DNA of 38,653 bases from Gammaproteobacteria bacterium (GTDB lineage Bacteria; Pseudomonadota; Gammaproteobacteria; Steroidobacterales; Steroidobacteraceae): positions 1 to 38,653 of the forward strand of contig JAIBJL010000002.1 of NCBI GenBank assembly GCA_020029545.1. Reading direction: 5' to 3'. The notes under the pieces are model-generated. The model made no database searches. It worked only from the letters and a program-made list of their open reading frames with translations, and was not told the origin of the DNA. The translations under genes were made by a program, and so were the position numbers. Positions 1 through 8,879 of the stretch are shown one piece after another. How positions within the stretch are numbered: the first letter of the stretch is position 1; each line of letters begins with the position of its first letter.

Positions 1-1320
1 GCCGATGATGTGGGACAGGCGAGTACCGTAGGCGCGCGCCAGTCGCAGCGTAAGTTCATCGGACAGGAAGCTCCAGTGCAGGCGGACCTTCGCCAGGAAG
101 GCATTGAAATCCGCACCTGGCAGGTCACCGCCCGGCAGCGACGTGCCGTCCGTCCATTCCGTCGCGGAGCCGCCGATATGCGGGCGCAATTTGTCGAGCG
201 CTGCTTCGGCGAGTTTGCGATACGTGGTGATCTTGCCGCCGAAGACGGATAGCAAGGGCGGGCCACCGGTCGGCGTACTCAGCTCGAGTCGATAGTCGCG
301 CGTGACTTTCGACACATTGGCCGATTCGTCATCGGCGAGCGGGCGCACGCCGGAATAGGCCCATTTGACGTCTTGCGGTGTCACTGGCGCGCGAAAATAG
401 CGATTGACCGCATCGCACAGATACCGGATTTCTTCATCGCTGATATGAACCTGCGAGGGATCGCCGTCGAAAGGAACGTCGGTCGTGCCGATGACGGTGT
501 AATGCGCCTCGTAGGGAATCGCAAAAATTACGCGTCCATCGATGTTTTGCAGCGTAAAGGCGTGCTCGCCTGCATACACGCGCGGCACGACGATATGGCT
601 GCCTTTGACCAGGCGGACTTTGGATGCGTCATCCTGAGGACCGACGCGTTGCAGGACGCGTTCCACCCACGGACCGGCCGCATTGACGATCGCTCGTGCC
701 GCGATATCGATGCGCTGTCCCGATGTCAGGTGTTCACACTGTGCTTGCCAGAGGTTGCCTGAGCTCGTGGCGGTGACGAAGCGCGTCCGCGTATGGATTT
801 TCGCGCCGCGTTCCGCGGCATCCATGGCATTGAGTACCACGAGGCGGCTGTCGTCTGCCCAGCAATCGGAATAGACGAAGCCGTGCCGCAGCGTGTCCTG
901 CAATGGCGCGCCGTAGGAAGACCCTGCGAGGCGAATGCCGCGCGAACCGGGCAGTCGCTCGCGACCGCCCAGATGATCGTACAAGAACAGTCCGATACGT
1001 AACTGCCAGCGGGGTCGCAACGCCTCGACATGCGGCCACACGAATTGCAGTGGACGGACGATGTGCGGCGCGATTGCCAGCAGTCGCTCGCGCTCGATCA
1101 ATGCTTCTCGCACCAGGCGAAACTCGAAGAATTCCAGATAGCGCAATCCACCGTGAATGAGCTTGGTTGCCGCGGACGAAGTGGCCGAGGCGAGGTCGGC
1201 CTGTTCGACCAGTGCGACTCGCAACCCGCGTCCCGCGGCATCCCGGGCGATGCCTGCGCCGTTGATACCGCCACCAATGATCAGCAGATCGACGTCGAGA
1301 CGGGCGGGCAGGTCACTCAA
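1..1320 (-). CDS. glpD: Glycerol-3-phosphate dehydrogenase GlpD, 3' end cut by window edge
   Basis: FAD-dependent oxidation of glycerol 3-phosphate to dihydroxyacetone phosphate, with electrons passed to membrane quinone. Reading the reverse complement gives one open frame of about 440 codons. It starts with an FAD-binding loop (LLIIGGGINGAG), then TSSAATKLIHGGLRYLE, a mid-domain FAIPYEAHYTVIGTTDVP, SGVRPL and FGGKITTYRKLAE, all hallmarks of GlpD. The family is about 500 residues, so the last part lies beyond position 1. The ORF track omits it, presumably because it has no stop inside the window. The start is uncertain: no ATG lies between the upstream in-frame stop (near 1399) and the FAD loop. 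TTG at 1320 (reading LSDLPARLDVDLLIIGGG) fits the family N-terminus best, but no good ribosome binding site precedes it. TTG codons near 1335 and 1395 are alternatives. It is divergent from the next gene. Confidence 0.93.
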   Translation of the reverse strand, partial: MSDLPARLDVDLLIIGGGINGAGIARDAAGRGLRVALVEQADLASATSSAATKLIHGGLRYLEFFEFRLVREALIERERLLAIAPHIVRPLQFVWPHVEALRPRWQLRIGLFLYDHLGGRERLPGSRGIRLAGSSYGAPLQDTLRHGFVYSDCWADDSRLVVLNAMDAAERGAKIHTRTRFVTATSSGNLWQAQCEHLTSGQRIDIAARAIVNAAGPWVERVLQRVGPQDDASKVRLVKGSHIVVPRVYAGEHAFTLQNIDGRVIFAIPYEAHYTVIGTTDVPFDGDPSQVHISDEEIRYLCDAVNRYFRAPVTPQDVKWAYSGVRPLADDESANVSKVTRDYRLELSTPTGGPPLLSVFGGKITTYRKLAEAALDKLRPHIGGSATEWTDGTSLPGGDLPGADFNAFLAKVRLHWSFLSDELTLRLARAYGTRLSHIIG

Positions 1321-1546
1321 GTGATGAATTGGAGGCAATAGGGGATGGGCTGCGTCGGTCGTGAAATAGTAGGCGGAATTTACAAACCCCTGCAATGACT
1401 ACTTTGCCACGCCGGTGGATTTCCAGCGCGCATTCGCGCTACTGTTGTCTCGGCAACCAGAAGGCAGGTAGCGCTGCGGCAGCCGCTCCCTTGTCGTATA
1501 ACGCATAACGCAAAGCTCACGCGGTCTTTCCGAGTCTGAAGGATGC

Positions 1547-3420
1547 ATGATGGTTCTGTTTGCAGCGACAGCCATCCTTGGCGCTTGCCTGCTGTTTCTC
1601 GTACAACCCCTGATCGCGAAACTCATTCTGCCCTGGTTCGGTGGAACCTCGACAGTGTGGAGCGCGGCGCTGGTTTTCTTCCAGGTGTGCCTGCTCGGCG
1701 GTTATGCGTTCGCCCACTGGCTGACGCACCACGTGCCGTCGCGCAGGCAATGGATCGTTCACGCGATGTTGCTGCTGGCAGGTTGTGCGTTGATGCCGAT
1801 CGTGCCGTCGGCGGCGTGGCGACCCATCGGTGCAGGTGACCCCATCTGGCAGATTTTTCTGCTGCTGGCGGTTACCGTCGGATTGCCCTCGCTGCTGCTC
1901 AGTGCAACCAGTCCGTTGCTGCAGGTGTGGTACATGCGCCGCTTCGGCAGCGAAGTACCCTACTGGCTGTTTGCTCTGTCGAATGCGGGATCGTTGGTGG
2001 CGTTACTGGCTTATCCGCTGCTGCTCGAACCGGTATTCGGATCGCGGACCTTGGCCATGGGCTGGAGTGTGGCATTCGTCGCGTTCGCAGCCGCATGCAT
2101 CGTGGTGGGCCGAAAGAGTTGCTTCGTCGCGTTGCCGCACAAGACGACAAGTTCTGAACCGCAGTGCGTCGCGCCGCGCACCGTGCAGATGCTGTGGTGG
2201 GTGCTGCTGTCGGCGTGCGGGTCGGCGCTCCTGGTCGCGGCGTCGGCGCAGTTGAGTACCAACGTTGCGCCCATCCCGTTGCTCTGGGTGGTGCCGCTCG
2301 CGTTGTACCTGCTGACATTCATTCTGACCTTCAGTACCCGAAGCGTCTATCGTCGCTCCGTTTTCTTGCCGCTGGTCGTCGCGTCGCTCGGCTGCATGGC
2401 CTGGCTGTACACGAACAGCGAAACGTATCAGGACATTCGCTATGTCATTCCACTGTACCTGCTGAGTCTGTTCGTCATTTGCACGATGTGTCACGGCGAG
2501 TTGGTGTATCGGCGGCCGACAGGCAGGTTCCTGACGCGTTTCTACCTGCTGATTGCGGCAGGGGGCGCACTCGGCGGAGCGTTCGTTGGTGTGGTTGCGC
2601 CGGTGATATTCGCGACCTCTCTGGAACTGCCGTTGCTGTTGAGCGTGATCGCCGCGCTGGTGACGTTGCTGCACTGGCGCCGCAGCGGTTCCGATCGCAC
2701 CTTGTGGCTGGTTCGAATTGCGATGCTTGCCGGCGCAGCAGCCCTGGTACGGGTCCTGGTGATTGCCGAGATCAAGAGTCGCGCAGACAGCGTCGTCGTC
2801 GCTCGCAATTTCTACGGCGTGTTGCAGGTGCGCGATTACCATCGTGACACCGAAATCGCCACTCGCAGGCTCGTCCACGGCACGATCAGTCACGGCTATC
2901 AATATACGGCCGCGGGGTACCGCGATGTGGCGGGTGCGTACTACTCGACCAGGTCAGGGGTGGGGCGCACGCTCGACGCATTCGAGGCGATGCGCGTCTC
3001 ACGCTCGAACGACAGGCCCCCCAGCGGTTCGATGTGCTCGCTGTGGATGCCTTTTCCAGCGATGCCATCCCGATACACTTGCTGACCAACGAAGCGTTCG
3101 AACTCTACTTCAGGCATCTGCAACCCGACGGCGTGCTCGCGGTACACATTTCCAATCGCTATCTCGATCTTGTGCCGGTGTGCCTGCGGGCCGCTCAACA
3201 TCTCGGGAGTTCCGCGACGGTGGTGCGCAACGCGCAGGATGAGATAGCGAATGCCAGTCACTGGGTGCTGATCACCTCGAACAGCGATCTGCTGCACCGG
3301 CGGCAGTTCGTTGGCGCCGACATGCAACCGGCGACCGCGCAGCCCGCGTTCCAGGGTTGGACGGATCAATACAGCAGCGTGTGGTCTGTGCTGAGCCTGG
3401 ATAAGCAACGGAGTCGGTGA
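1547..3420 (+). pseudogene. Spermidine-synthase-like membrane protein, disrupted by internal deletion and frameshift
   Basis: The first frame (1547-3085) encodes a multi-spanning membrane protein typical of the N-terminal half of fused spermidine-synthase-like proteins (LFLVQPLIAKLILPWFGG, then about ten hydrophobic segments). It runs on to YYSTRSGVGRTLDAFE and then becomes nonsense. From about position 2985 the conserved protein continues in another frame, as GDARLTLERQAPQRFDVLAVDAFSSDAIP, to the stop at 3420. Related proteins have a stretch of roughly 60 residues between the SGVG segment and GDAR that carries the glycine-rich nucleotide-binding loop. That stretch is missing here, so the lesion is a deletion that also shifts the frame, not a single-base slip. 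GAAGGA lies 5-8 nt before the ATG pair at 1547/1550. No aminopropyl- or methyltransferase activity is expected. The family assignment is strong; whether the membrane half is still made is unknown. Confidence 0.8.
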
Positions 3421-3570
3421 ACGGTCGCTTCTGGGTGAGCGTTGCGAGTACGGTCCGCTTTCGTACAGTCGGTAACAGTCGGAAGAACACATGCGCTTCA
3501 CACGCAGCGGCGCTGGCTGCTAGAGTCGCCGGGAAGGAGCGGATTTCACCTGCTTACCCCGATTCCCGCA

Positions 3571-4257
3571 ATGCCAGCGATCCTGCGTGCCGTACTTGCC
3601 GTTATCCTGCTGTCGTGTGCAACGCTTGCGACGGCATTGAATGCGACCAGCAAGGAGGGCATCGACTTGAGCGGACGCTGGATCATCAACGCAGGGTTGA
3701 GCGACGATGCGGAGGCGTTGTTGGCGCGACGGGAGGAAGAAGAGCGGCAGGAACGTCGTCGGTGGGAACAGCGCGAGCGTGGACGCACGCCGCTCGAAGC
3801 ACTCGATGAGTCGGTGATGCCGCCCGCGATGACCGATCCGCGCTACGGCCGCGAACGACGTCTGGCACGCGAAGCGGAATTTCGCCGCATGCTGGGCATC
3901 ACCCAGTCCCTCGATATCCAGCAGTCCCCCGAGGGGCGCACGCTGGAGATTCGCTCGGATCGCGAATCGCGGACGTTCCAGGCCGGCTCCCGCAGCCAGG
4001 TTTCGATGCCGGAAGGCGCGCTAGCCGATTCGACGGTCGGTTGGGATGGTGATTGGTTCGTCATCGAACGCAAGGCGACGAAGGGTCCGCGCGTCACCGA
4101 GAAATACCGCCGCCTGAAAAAGACCGATCAGCTGGAATCGATCATTGCGTGGAGCGGGGAGACTTTTCTCGCCGGCATCAAAGTGCACCGGATTTTCGAC
4201 CGTGCCGTGGGTGCCGCACCGCCACCGCCGGACCCCACTCGGGGGCCATACAGGTGA
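3571..4257 (+). CDS. Secreted protein of unknown function
   Basis: I do not recognise a named family. From ATG 3571 the product (228 aa) opens with a clear signal peptide (MPAILRAVLAVILLSCATLATA) and a mature part beginning LNATSKEGIDLSGRWIIN, so it should be periplasmic. Residues about 50-72 are very rich in Arg and Glu and probably form a charged helix. The C-terminal half looks like beta-strand material (RTLEIRSDRESRTFQAG, VGWDGDWFVIERKATKGPRVTEKYRR), and the end is proline-rich. The ORF-track start at 3442 would put 43 unlikely residues before the signal peptide. The best Shine-Dalgarno match (GGAAGGAG near 3533) is too far from 3571, so the start remains uncertain. It follows the broken spermidine-synthase-like gene on the same strand; no functional link is visible. 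Confidence 0.7.
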   Translation: MPAILRAVLAVILLSCATLATALNATSKEGIDLSGRWIINAGLSDDAEALLARREEEERQERRRWEQRERGRTPLEALDESVMPPAMTDPRYGRERRLAREAEFRRMLGITQSLDIQQSPEGRTLEIRSDRESRTFQAGSRSQVSMPEGALADSTVGWDGDWFVIERKATKGPRVTEKYRRLKKTDQLESIIAWSGETFLAGIKVHRIFDRAVGAAPPPPDPTRGPYR

Positions 4258-4278
4258 GCGGACGCTGGCTACGGTAAG

Positions 4279-4360
4279 ACGGGCTTCAGGCTACGGCCAG
4301 AGAAAGAGAGTCGCCGTGGGCGATGAAGTATCTGAACTCTGGCCGTGGCCTGTCGCCCGT
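4279..4360. repeat. Long imperfect palindrome between convergent genes
   Basis: The left arm at 4279-4302 and the right arm at 4337-4360 are 24 nt each and are reverse complements with three mismatches (core GGCCAGAG / CTCTGGCC), around a 34-nt loop. It lies between the stop of the secreted-protein gene and the stop of the convergent aldehyde dehydrogenase. It could act as a bidirectional terminator. The GGCTACGG word recurs just upstream (4267-4274), which suggests a repetitive extragenic palindrome rather than a plain terminator. There is no U-tract. Confidence 0.65.
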
Positions 4361-4382
4361 AGCCTGTCACCTCCGAGTAGCG

Positions 4383-5819
4383 CTACGCAGCGCCACTCGA
4401 ATATCCCATCACCGCTTTCACTTCCAGAAACTCTTTCAACCCCGCCGCGCCCCATTCGCGGCCGTTACCGGATTGCTTATAGCCTCCGAAGGGGGCATTC
4501 ACGTCGGTGGTGGCACCGTTGAGATGGACCATGCCGGTGCGCAGTTTCGCGGCGATGCGCCGTGCGTTTTCGATCTTGCCCGAGTACACGTAACCCGCCA
4601 GCCCGTAGACAGTGTCGTTCGCAATCCGCACGGCGTCGGCTTCGTCCTGGTACGGAATCATGACCAACACCGGTCCGAAGATCTCTTCGCGCGCGATGGT
4701 CATGTGGTTGTTCACGTTCGCGAACACGGTCGGCTTCACGAAGTAACCCTTGTCGATGCCGGCCGGGCGTCCCGGACCGCCGATCACGATCGTGGCGCCT
4801 TCCTCGACACCTTTTTCCAGCAGGCGCTGAATCTTGTCGAACTGGGTCTTGTTCGACACCGGGCCCAGCGTCGTTCCTGCGGCTTTCGGGTCGCCGACCA
4901 CCGGACTCTCGGCCACAGACTTGGCAATCTTCACGGCTTCGTCGTATAGCCGTTCCGGCACCAGCATGCGGGAAGGCGCGTTACACGACTGCCCGGTGTT
5001 CGACATCATCGACAACACGCCGGTCTTCACCGCCGCGTGGAGATCGGCATCGGCAAGAATGATGTTGGCGGACTTGCCGCCCAGTTCCTGCGACACTCGC
5101 TTGACGGTATCGGCCGCGGCCTTCGCTACCTGTATGCCCGCGCGGGTTGAGCCGGTGAACGACACCATGTCGATGTCCGGATGACGCGAGATCGCTTCAC
5201 CGACGGTCGGACCATCGCCATCGACCATGTTGAACACCCCTTTGGGTGTGCCGGCTTCTTCGAGAATTTCGGCGAAGACATGGGCGCTGAGAGGCGCTGT
5301 CTCGCTGGGTTTCAGCACGACGGTGCAGCCGGCGGCGAGCGCGGGTGCCACCTTGCAGGCGATCTGGTTGATCGGCCAGTTCCAGGGCGTAATCAACCCG
5401 CAGACACCGATCGGTTCGTGCCGCAGCAGCGTGGTGCCGTTGAGTTCTTCGAATTTGAATGCCCGCAAGGCGGCCAGCGTTGCGTTGAGGTGCCCCAGCC
5501 CGCTGCCTGCCTGCGCCTGCAACGCGAACTTCATCGGTGCGCCCATTTCGTCGGAAATCGCAGTCGCCAGGCGCGGCATGTGCTTTTTAAATGCCACGAT
5601 GATTCGTTCCAGCAAGGCGATGCGTTCTTCGCGTGGGGTTGCCGAGAAACTCTCGAAAGCGGCGCGCGCGGCCTGCACCGCGATGTCCACGTCGGCAGCG
5701 GTGCCGAGCAGGATCTTACCGACGCTGGCTTCGGTCGCAGGATTGATTACCTCCAGTTCGCGTCGTCCGCTCGGAGCCACCCACGCGCCATCGATAAAAA
5801 ACTTTCTGCAATCGTACAT
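4383..5819 (-). CDS. NAD(P)-dependent aldehyde dehydrogenase
   Basis: Aldehyde dehydrogenase superfamily enzyme oxidising an aldehyde to the acid with NAD(P)+ in the cytoplasm. At 478 aa it has the family's usual length and is intact. Visible motifs are the cofactor-fold segment TPWNWPINQIACKVAPALAAG, VVLKPSETAP, FTGSTRAG, the general-base glutamate in QELGGKSAN (about E245), the catalytic cysteine in NTGQSCNAPSRM (about C279) and the C-terminal EEIFGPVL and NDTVYGLAGYVYS blocks. The N-terminus FIDGAWVAPSGRRELEVINPATE aligns well with family starts, supporting ATG 5819. Substrate cannot be told from sequence. The gene stands alone: convergent with the secreted protein and divergent from the hybrid kinase at 6153. 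Confidence 0.93.
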   Translation of the reverse strand: MYDCRKFFIDGAWVAPSGRRELEVINPATEASVGKILLGTAADVDIAVQAARAAFESFSATPREERIALLERIIVAFKKHMPRLATAISDEMGAPMKFALQAQAGSGLGHLNATLAALRAFKFEELNGTTLLRHEPIGVCGLITPWNWPINQIACKVAPALAAGCTVVLKPSETAPLSAHVFAEILEEAGTPKGVFNMVDGDGPTVGEAISRHPDIDMVSFTGSTRAGIQVAKAAADTVKRVSQELGGKSANIILADADLHAAVKTGVLSMMSNTGQSCNAPSRMLVPERLYDEAVKIAKSVAESPVVGDPKAAGTTLGPVSNKTQFDKIQRLLEKGVEEGATIVIGGPGRPAGIDKGYFVKPTVFANVNNHMTIAREEIFGPVLVMIPYQDEADAVRIANDTVYGLAGYVYSGKIENARRIAAKLRTGMVHLNGATTDVNAPFGGYKQSGNGREWGAAGLKEFLEVKAVMGYSSGAA

Positions 5820-6152
5820 ATCCGCCTCCGCAACGAAGAGCTGCCCGCTGGCAGTCGGCCCGCTGCGGAATCATACGTCAGGATCGGCCTGCCACGCCGA
5901 ATTCAGCCGTCGCCCGGGGTGCCCGCGAAGCCCGCTGAAGTGAAAGCCTTTCAAGCACGCGGGGCGCCGAGCTGCCATTGTTTGACCAAAGGCACGGCGC
6001 TACCCGAGTGTCTAAACCCCGCCCCGGGGTTTCCCCTAATCGCGCGCACGCGCGCTTCAGAACACAGTTTTACTGCGACGACTGCGTCACGCTGCATCGC
6101 ATTCGCGCGCCAGGGTTATGTTGTTCCACGGAACTTGCAACCACCACGGACT
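5820..6152. other. Intergenic region between divergent ALDH and hybrid kinase genes
   Basis: This 333-nt gap has no convincing gene. The ORF track runs the kinase ORF back through it to 5181, but that would overlap the aldehyde dehydrogenase and has no conserved sequence. It holds GC-rich alternating tracts (GCGCGCACGCGCGC near 6041) and a perfect 12-bp dyad, GTTCCACGGAAC (6123-6134), about 18 bp before the kinase ATG. The dyad could be an operator or a small hairpin. I see no clear sigma-70 promoter. Confidence 0.5.
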
Positions 6153-8879
6153 ATGTCAGCTGCAGATTCTTACGACCTGTCATCTGCCGTCTGCGTCGCC
6201 CTCGATGCGGTAGCCAATGGCGTGCTCGTCATCGCGGTGCAGGGCGCCACTCGCCACGTGGTTCACGTCAATCCGGCGTTCACGACGCTGACGGGGCTGC
6301 GAGCAGAGGCGCTGAAGGGACGTAGTCCGCTCATGCTGATCGGTCGCGACACCGATCCGGAGGCGGCGCAGGAACTGCGGTCGGCATTGATGAACTGCAG
6401 CGACTACAGCGGTGAGTTGCTGATTTATGGCAGTGACCCAGGGGCCGGTGACCAGGGCGCGATGTGGTCGCGGCTGACGTTGCGGACCCTGTCAGGCGAG
6501 CCCTCGTTGCTGCTGATGACAGTGGAGAGTATCGAGAAATACAAGGTGGCGCGGACCTCGCTGCGCTCCAGCGAAGCACGGCTCGAGCTGGCGATGGAAG
6601 CCAGCGAATTGTCGATGTGGGAGTGGAATATCCCCGCAGACGCGGTGTACTACAACGACCAGTGGCGCCATTCGGTGGGCATCGAACCGGCTGAGTTGGT
6701 ACAGCGCACCGACCTGGTGGAGCGTTTGATGCTGCCAGCCAATGCGCCGCAGGTTCTCGATCAGCTCCAACGCCATTTGCAAGGTTCGACGGAGCACTTC
6801 GAATGCGAGTACGAACTGCCGACGCGCTTCGGCTCGCCCAGATGGTTTGCCGCGCGTGCCAAAGTGGTACGACGCGATGATTCCGGCGCCCCGGTGCGTG
6901 TGATTGGCGTGCTGCGCGATGTGTCCCGGCGTCGCCAGATGCAGCAGGATGCCCGCGAGGTCGAGCAGCGTTGGGAGCGCGCGGTCCGCGGCACGTCGGA
7001 TGGCTTGTACGACTGGGATCTGCTGACCGGACATGTCTGGTATGCCGCGCGCTTTCGGGAAATGATCGGCTACAGCGAACGCGAATTTCCCGACACATTC
7101 GCTGCGTTCCAAAGCCTGCTGCAGGAGGTGGACAGCCCCAAGGTGCTCGCGAGCATTCGCGCACATCTGGAAAACCGCACGCCGCTGGACGTGCGTTGTC
7201 GGATCAATGTGGCGACGGGCGGCTGGATCTGGTGCCGGCTGCGCGGGCGTGCAGATCGCGATGCGTCCGGGCGGCCCATGCGACTGGCCGGTTCGATCAG
7301 CGACATTTCAGCGCAGATCCGTGCCGAGGAAGCGCTCAGCCGCAGCCAGGATTTCTACGGCACGATTCTCGATTCGTTGCCGTTGCTCATCGCCTATGCC
7401 GATCGCGACGAGCGCGTCGTCTACGCCAATCTCGGCTTCCAGAAGTTCTTCGACAAACCGCTGACCGAGACCTACCGCCAGCCGGTGGCAGAAGTCATCG
7501 GCGAGAAGCGCTATCTCGTCATCGGTCAGTTCGTCCGCGAGGCATTGAACGGCAAGCCGGTGGAAACCCAAGGCAAGTTTCGCGATGCGCACGGACGCTC
7601 GCTCGACACGGACGCCACCTTCCTGCCGCATCGCGATGCCACGGGCGCAGTACTGGGCTGTTTCGTCGCCGTCCGTGATGTGACCGAGAAGCGCCAGCTC
7701 GAAGCCGAGCTGCGCCAGAGTCAGAAGCTGGAAGCCATCGGCCGACTGACGGGCGGTATCGCGCACGACTTCAACAATCTGCTGTCCGTCATCGTCGGCA
7801 ACACGCAGTTGCTGGCGCGCGCCATGCGTCAGAGTCCACGCCTGTTGAAACAGGCGGAAACGGCCCTGAAGGCGGCGATGCGCGGTGCCGAACTCACGCG
7901 ACGCCTGCTCGCATTCGCGCGCCAGCAGGTTCTGGAGCCGCGCGTCGTCGAGTTGAACACTCTGATAGGCGGCATGTTCGAACTGCTGCGGCGCTCGCTG
8001 ACAGGGGAGATCGTCATCCGCCAGTCGCTGGACCCTGAAGTTTGGCCCATCAAAGTGGATCCGGGCCAGCTTGAAAACGCGGTGCTGAATCTGGCGATCA
8101 ATGCGCGCGACGCCATGCCTGACGGCGGCGTGATCAGTGTGGTCACGCGCAATGTGTCGATCGGTGCGGCCGACCGCGCGAGCGACCCGGAACCGTTGCG
8201 CGTCGGCGATTATGCCGTCCTTGAAATCAGCGACACCGGCTCCGGCATGCCGCCGGAAGTGCTCAAGCGTGTCTTCGAGCCCTTCTTCACGACCAAAGAT
8301 GTCGGCAAGGGCAGCGGCCTGGGCCTGTCGATGGTGTATGGCTTTTTGAAGCAATCGGAAGGACATGTCAGTATTGCCAGCACGCCAGGCGGCGGTACGA
8401 CGGTATGTCTGTACTTTCCACGGACGCAGTCGGCAATCGACAGGTATAGCTCCAACGACAGCGAGGTGTCCGCACTGCAGGGTGGCGGTGAAACGATTCT
8501 GGTCGTCGAAGACAATGAAGAAGTGCGGACCACGGCGGTGGAGGTGCTGATCAGTCTGGGATATCGCCCGATCGAGGCGGCGAACGGCCAGCAGGCGCTG
8601 CAGCAATTCACGCAACACCCGGAGATCGCATTGGTATTCTCGGATGTCATGTTGCCGGGCGGCCTGCTGGGTGCGAATCTGGCGACCAAGTTACGCGAGC
8701 GGCGTCCGGGATTGAAAGTGCTGCTGACGACGGGTTATACCGAAAGTGCGATCATGCAGCGCGGTATGCTCGACGGCTCGCTGGAAGTATTGAGCAAACC
8801 CTACAAGGTGGAAGACCTTGCCCGTCGCATACGCGCGATCCTGGATGAACGAGAGGAGAATCGACGTGTCCCGGCGTAA
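6153..8879 (+). CDS. PAS-rich hybrid histidine kinase with C-terminal receiver (copy 1)
   Basis: Soluble sensor kinase, 908 aa from ATG 6153 (MSAADSYDLSSAVCV). Approximate domains: four PAS-like units (10-125, 145-260, 274-385, 400-510); a DHp helix with the phospho-acceptor in GGIAHDFNNLL (H538); an HATPase with the N box NAVLNLAINARDAMP (about 641), DTGSGMP and GKGSGLGLSMVYGF; then a receiver with VVEDNEE, acceptor aspartate in LVFSDVMLPGG (D831) and lysine in LSKPYK. The AHDFNNLL box and MLPGG receiver are typical of CckA-like hybrids. No membrane helix is visible, so it should sense a cytoplasmic or diffusible signal. The track start at 5181 is rejected because it lies inside the aldehyde dehydrogenase gene. 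The next gene overlaps its 3' end by 14 nt, implying translational coupling. Confidence 0.9.
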   Translation: MSAADSYDLSSAVCVALDAVANGVLVIAVQGATRHVVHVNPAFTTLTGLRAEALKGRSPLMLIGRDTDPEAAQELRSALMNCSDYSGELLIYGSDPGAGDQGAMWSRLTLRTLSGEPSLLLMTVESIEKYKVARTSLRSSEARLELAMEASELSMWEWNIPADAVYYNDQWRHSVGIEPAELVQRTDLVERLMLPANAPQVLDQLQRHLQGSTEHFECEYELPTRFGSPRWFAARAKVVRRDDSGAPVRVIGVLRDVSRRRQMQQDAREVEQRWERAVRGTSDGLYDWDLLTGHVWYAARFREMIGYSEREFPDTFAAFQSLLQEVDSPKVLASIRAHLENRTPLDVRCRINVATGGWIWCRLRGRADRDASGRPMRLAGSISDISAQIRAEEALSRSQDFYGTILDSLPLLIAYADRDERVVYANLGFQKFFDKPLTETYRQPVAEVIGEKRYLVIGQFVREALNGKPVETQGKFRDAHGRSLDTDATFLPHRDATGAVLGCFVAVRDVTEKRQLEAELRQSQKLEAIGRLTGGIAHDFNNLLSVIVGNTQLLARAMRQSPRLLKQAETALKAAMRGAELTRRLLAFARQQVLEPRVVELNTLIGGMFELLRRSLTGEIVIRQSLDPEVWPIKVDPGQLENAVLNLAINARDAMPDGGVISVVTRNVSIGAADRASDPEPLRVGDYAVLEISDTGSGMPPEVLKRVFEPFFTTKDVGKGSGLGLSMVYGFLKQSEGHVSIASTPGGGTTVCLYFPRTQSAIDRYSSNDSEVSALQGGGETILVVEDNEEVRTTAVEVLISLGYRPIEAANGQQALQQFTQHPEIALVFSDVMLPGGLLGANLATKLRERRPGLKVLLTTGYTESAIMQRGMLDGSLEVLSKPYKVEDLARRIRAILDEREENRRVPA

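Noticed and set aside
5181-6152. N-terminal extension of the hybrid kinase ORF (1232-aa version)
   Set aside because: It overlaps the well-supported aldehyde dehydrogenase on the other strand, and its translation has no domain-like sequence. The PAS region starts sensibly from ATG 6153.
7308-8618. 436-aa minus-strand ORF opposite the first hybrid kinase
   Set aside because: Shadow of a conserved plus-strand coding region with no recognisable motifs.
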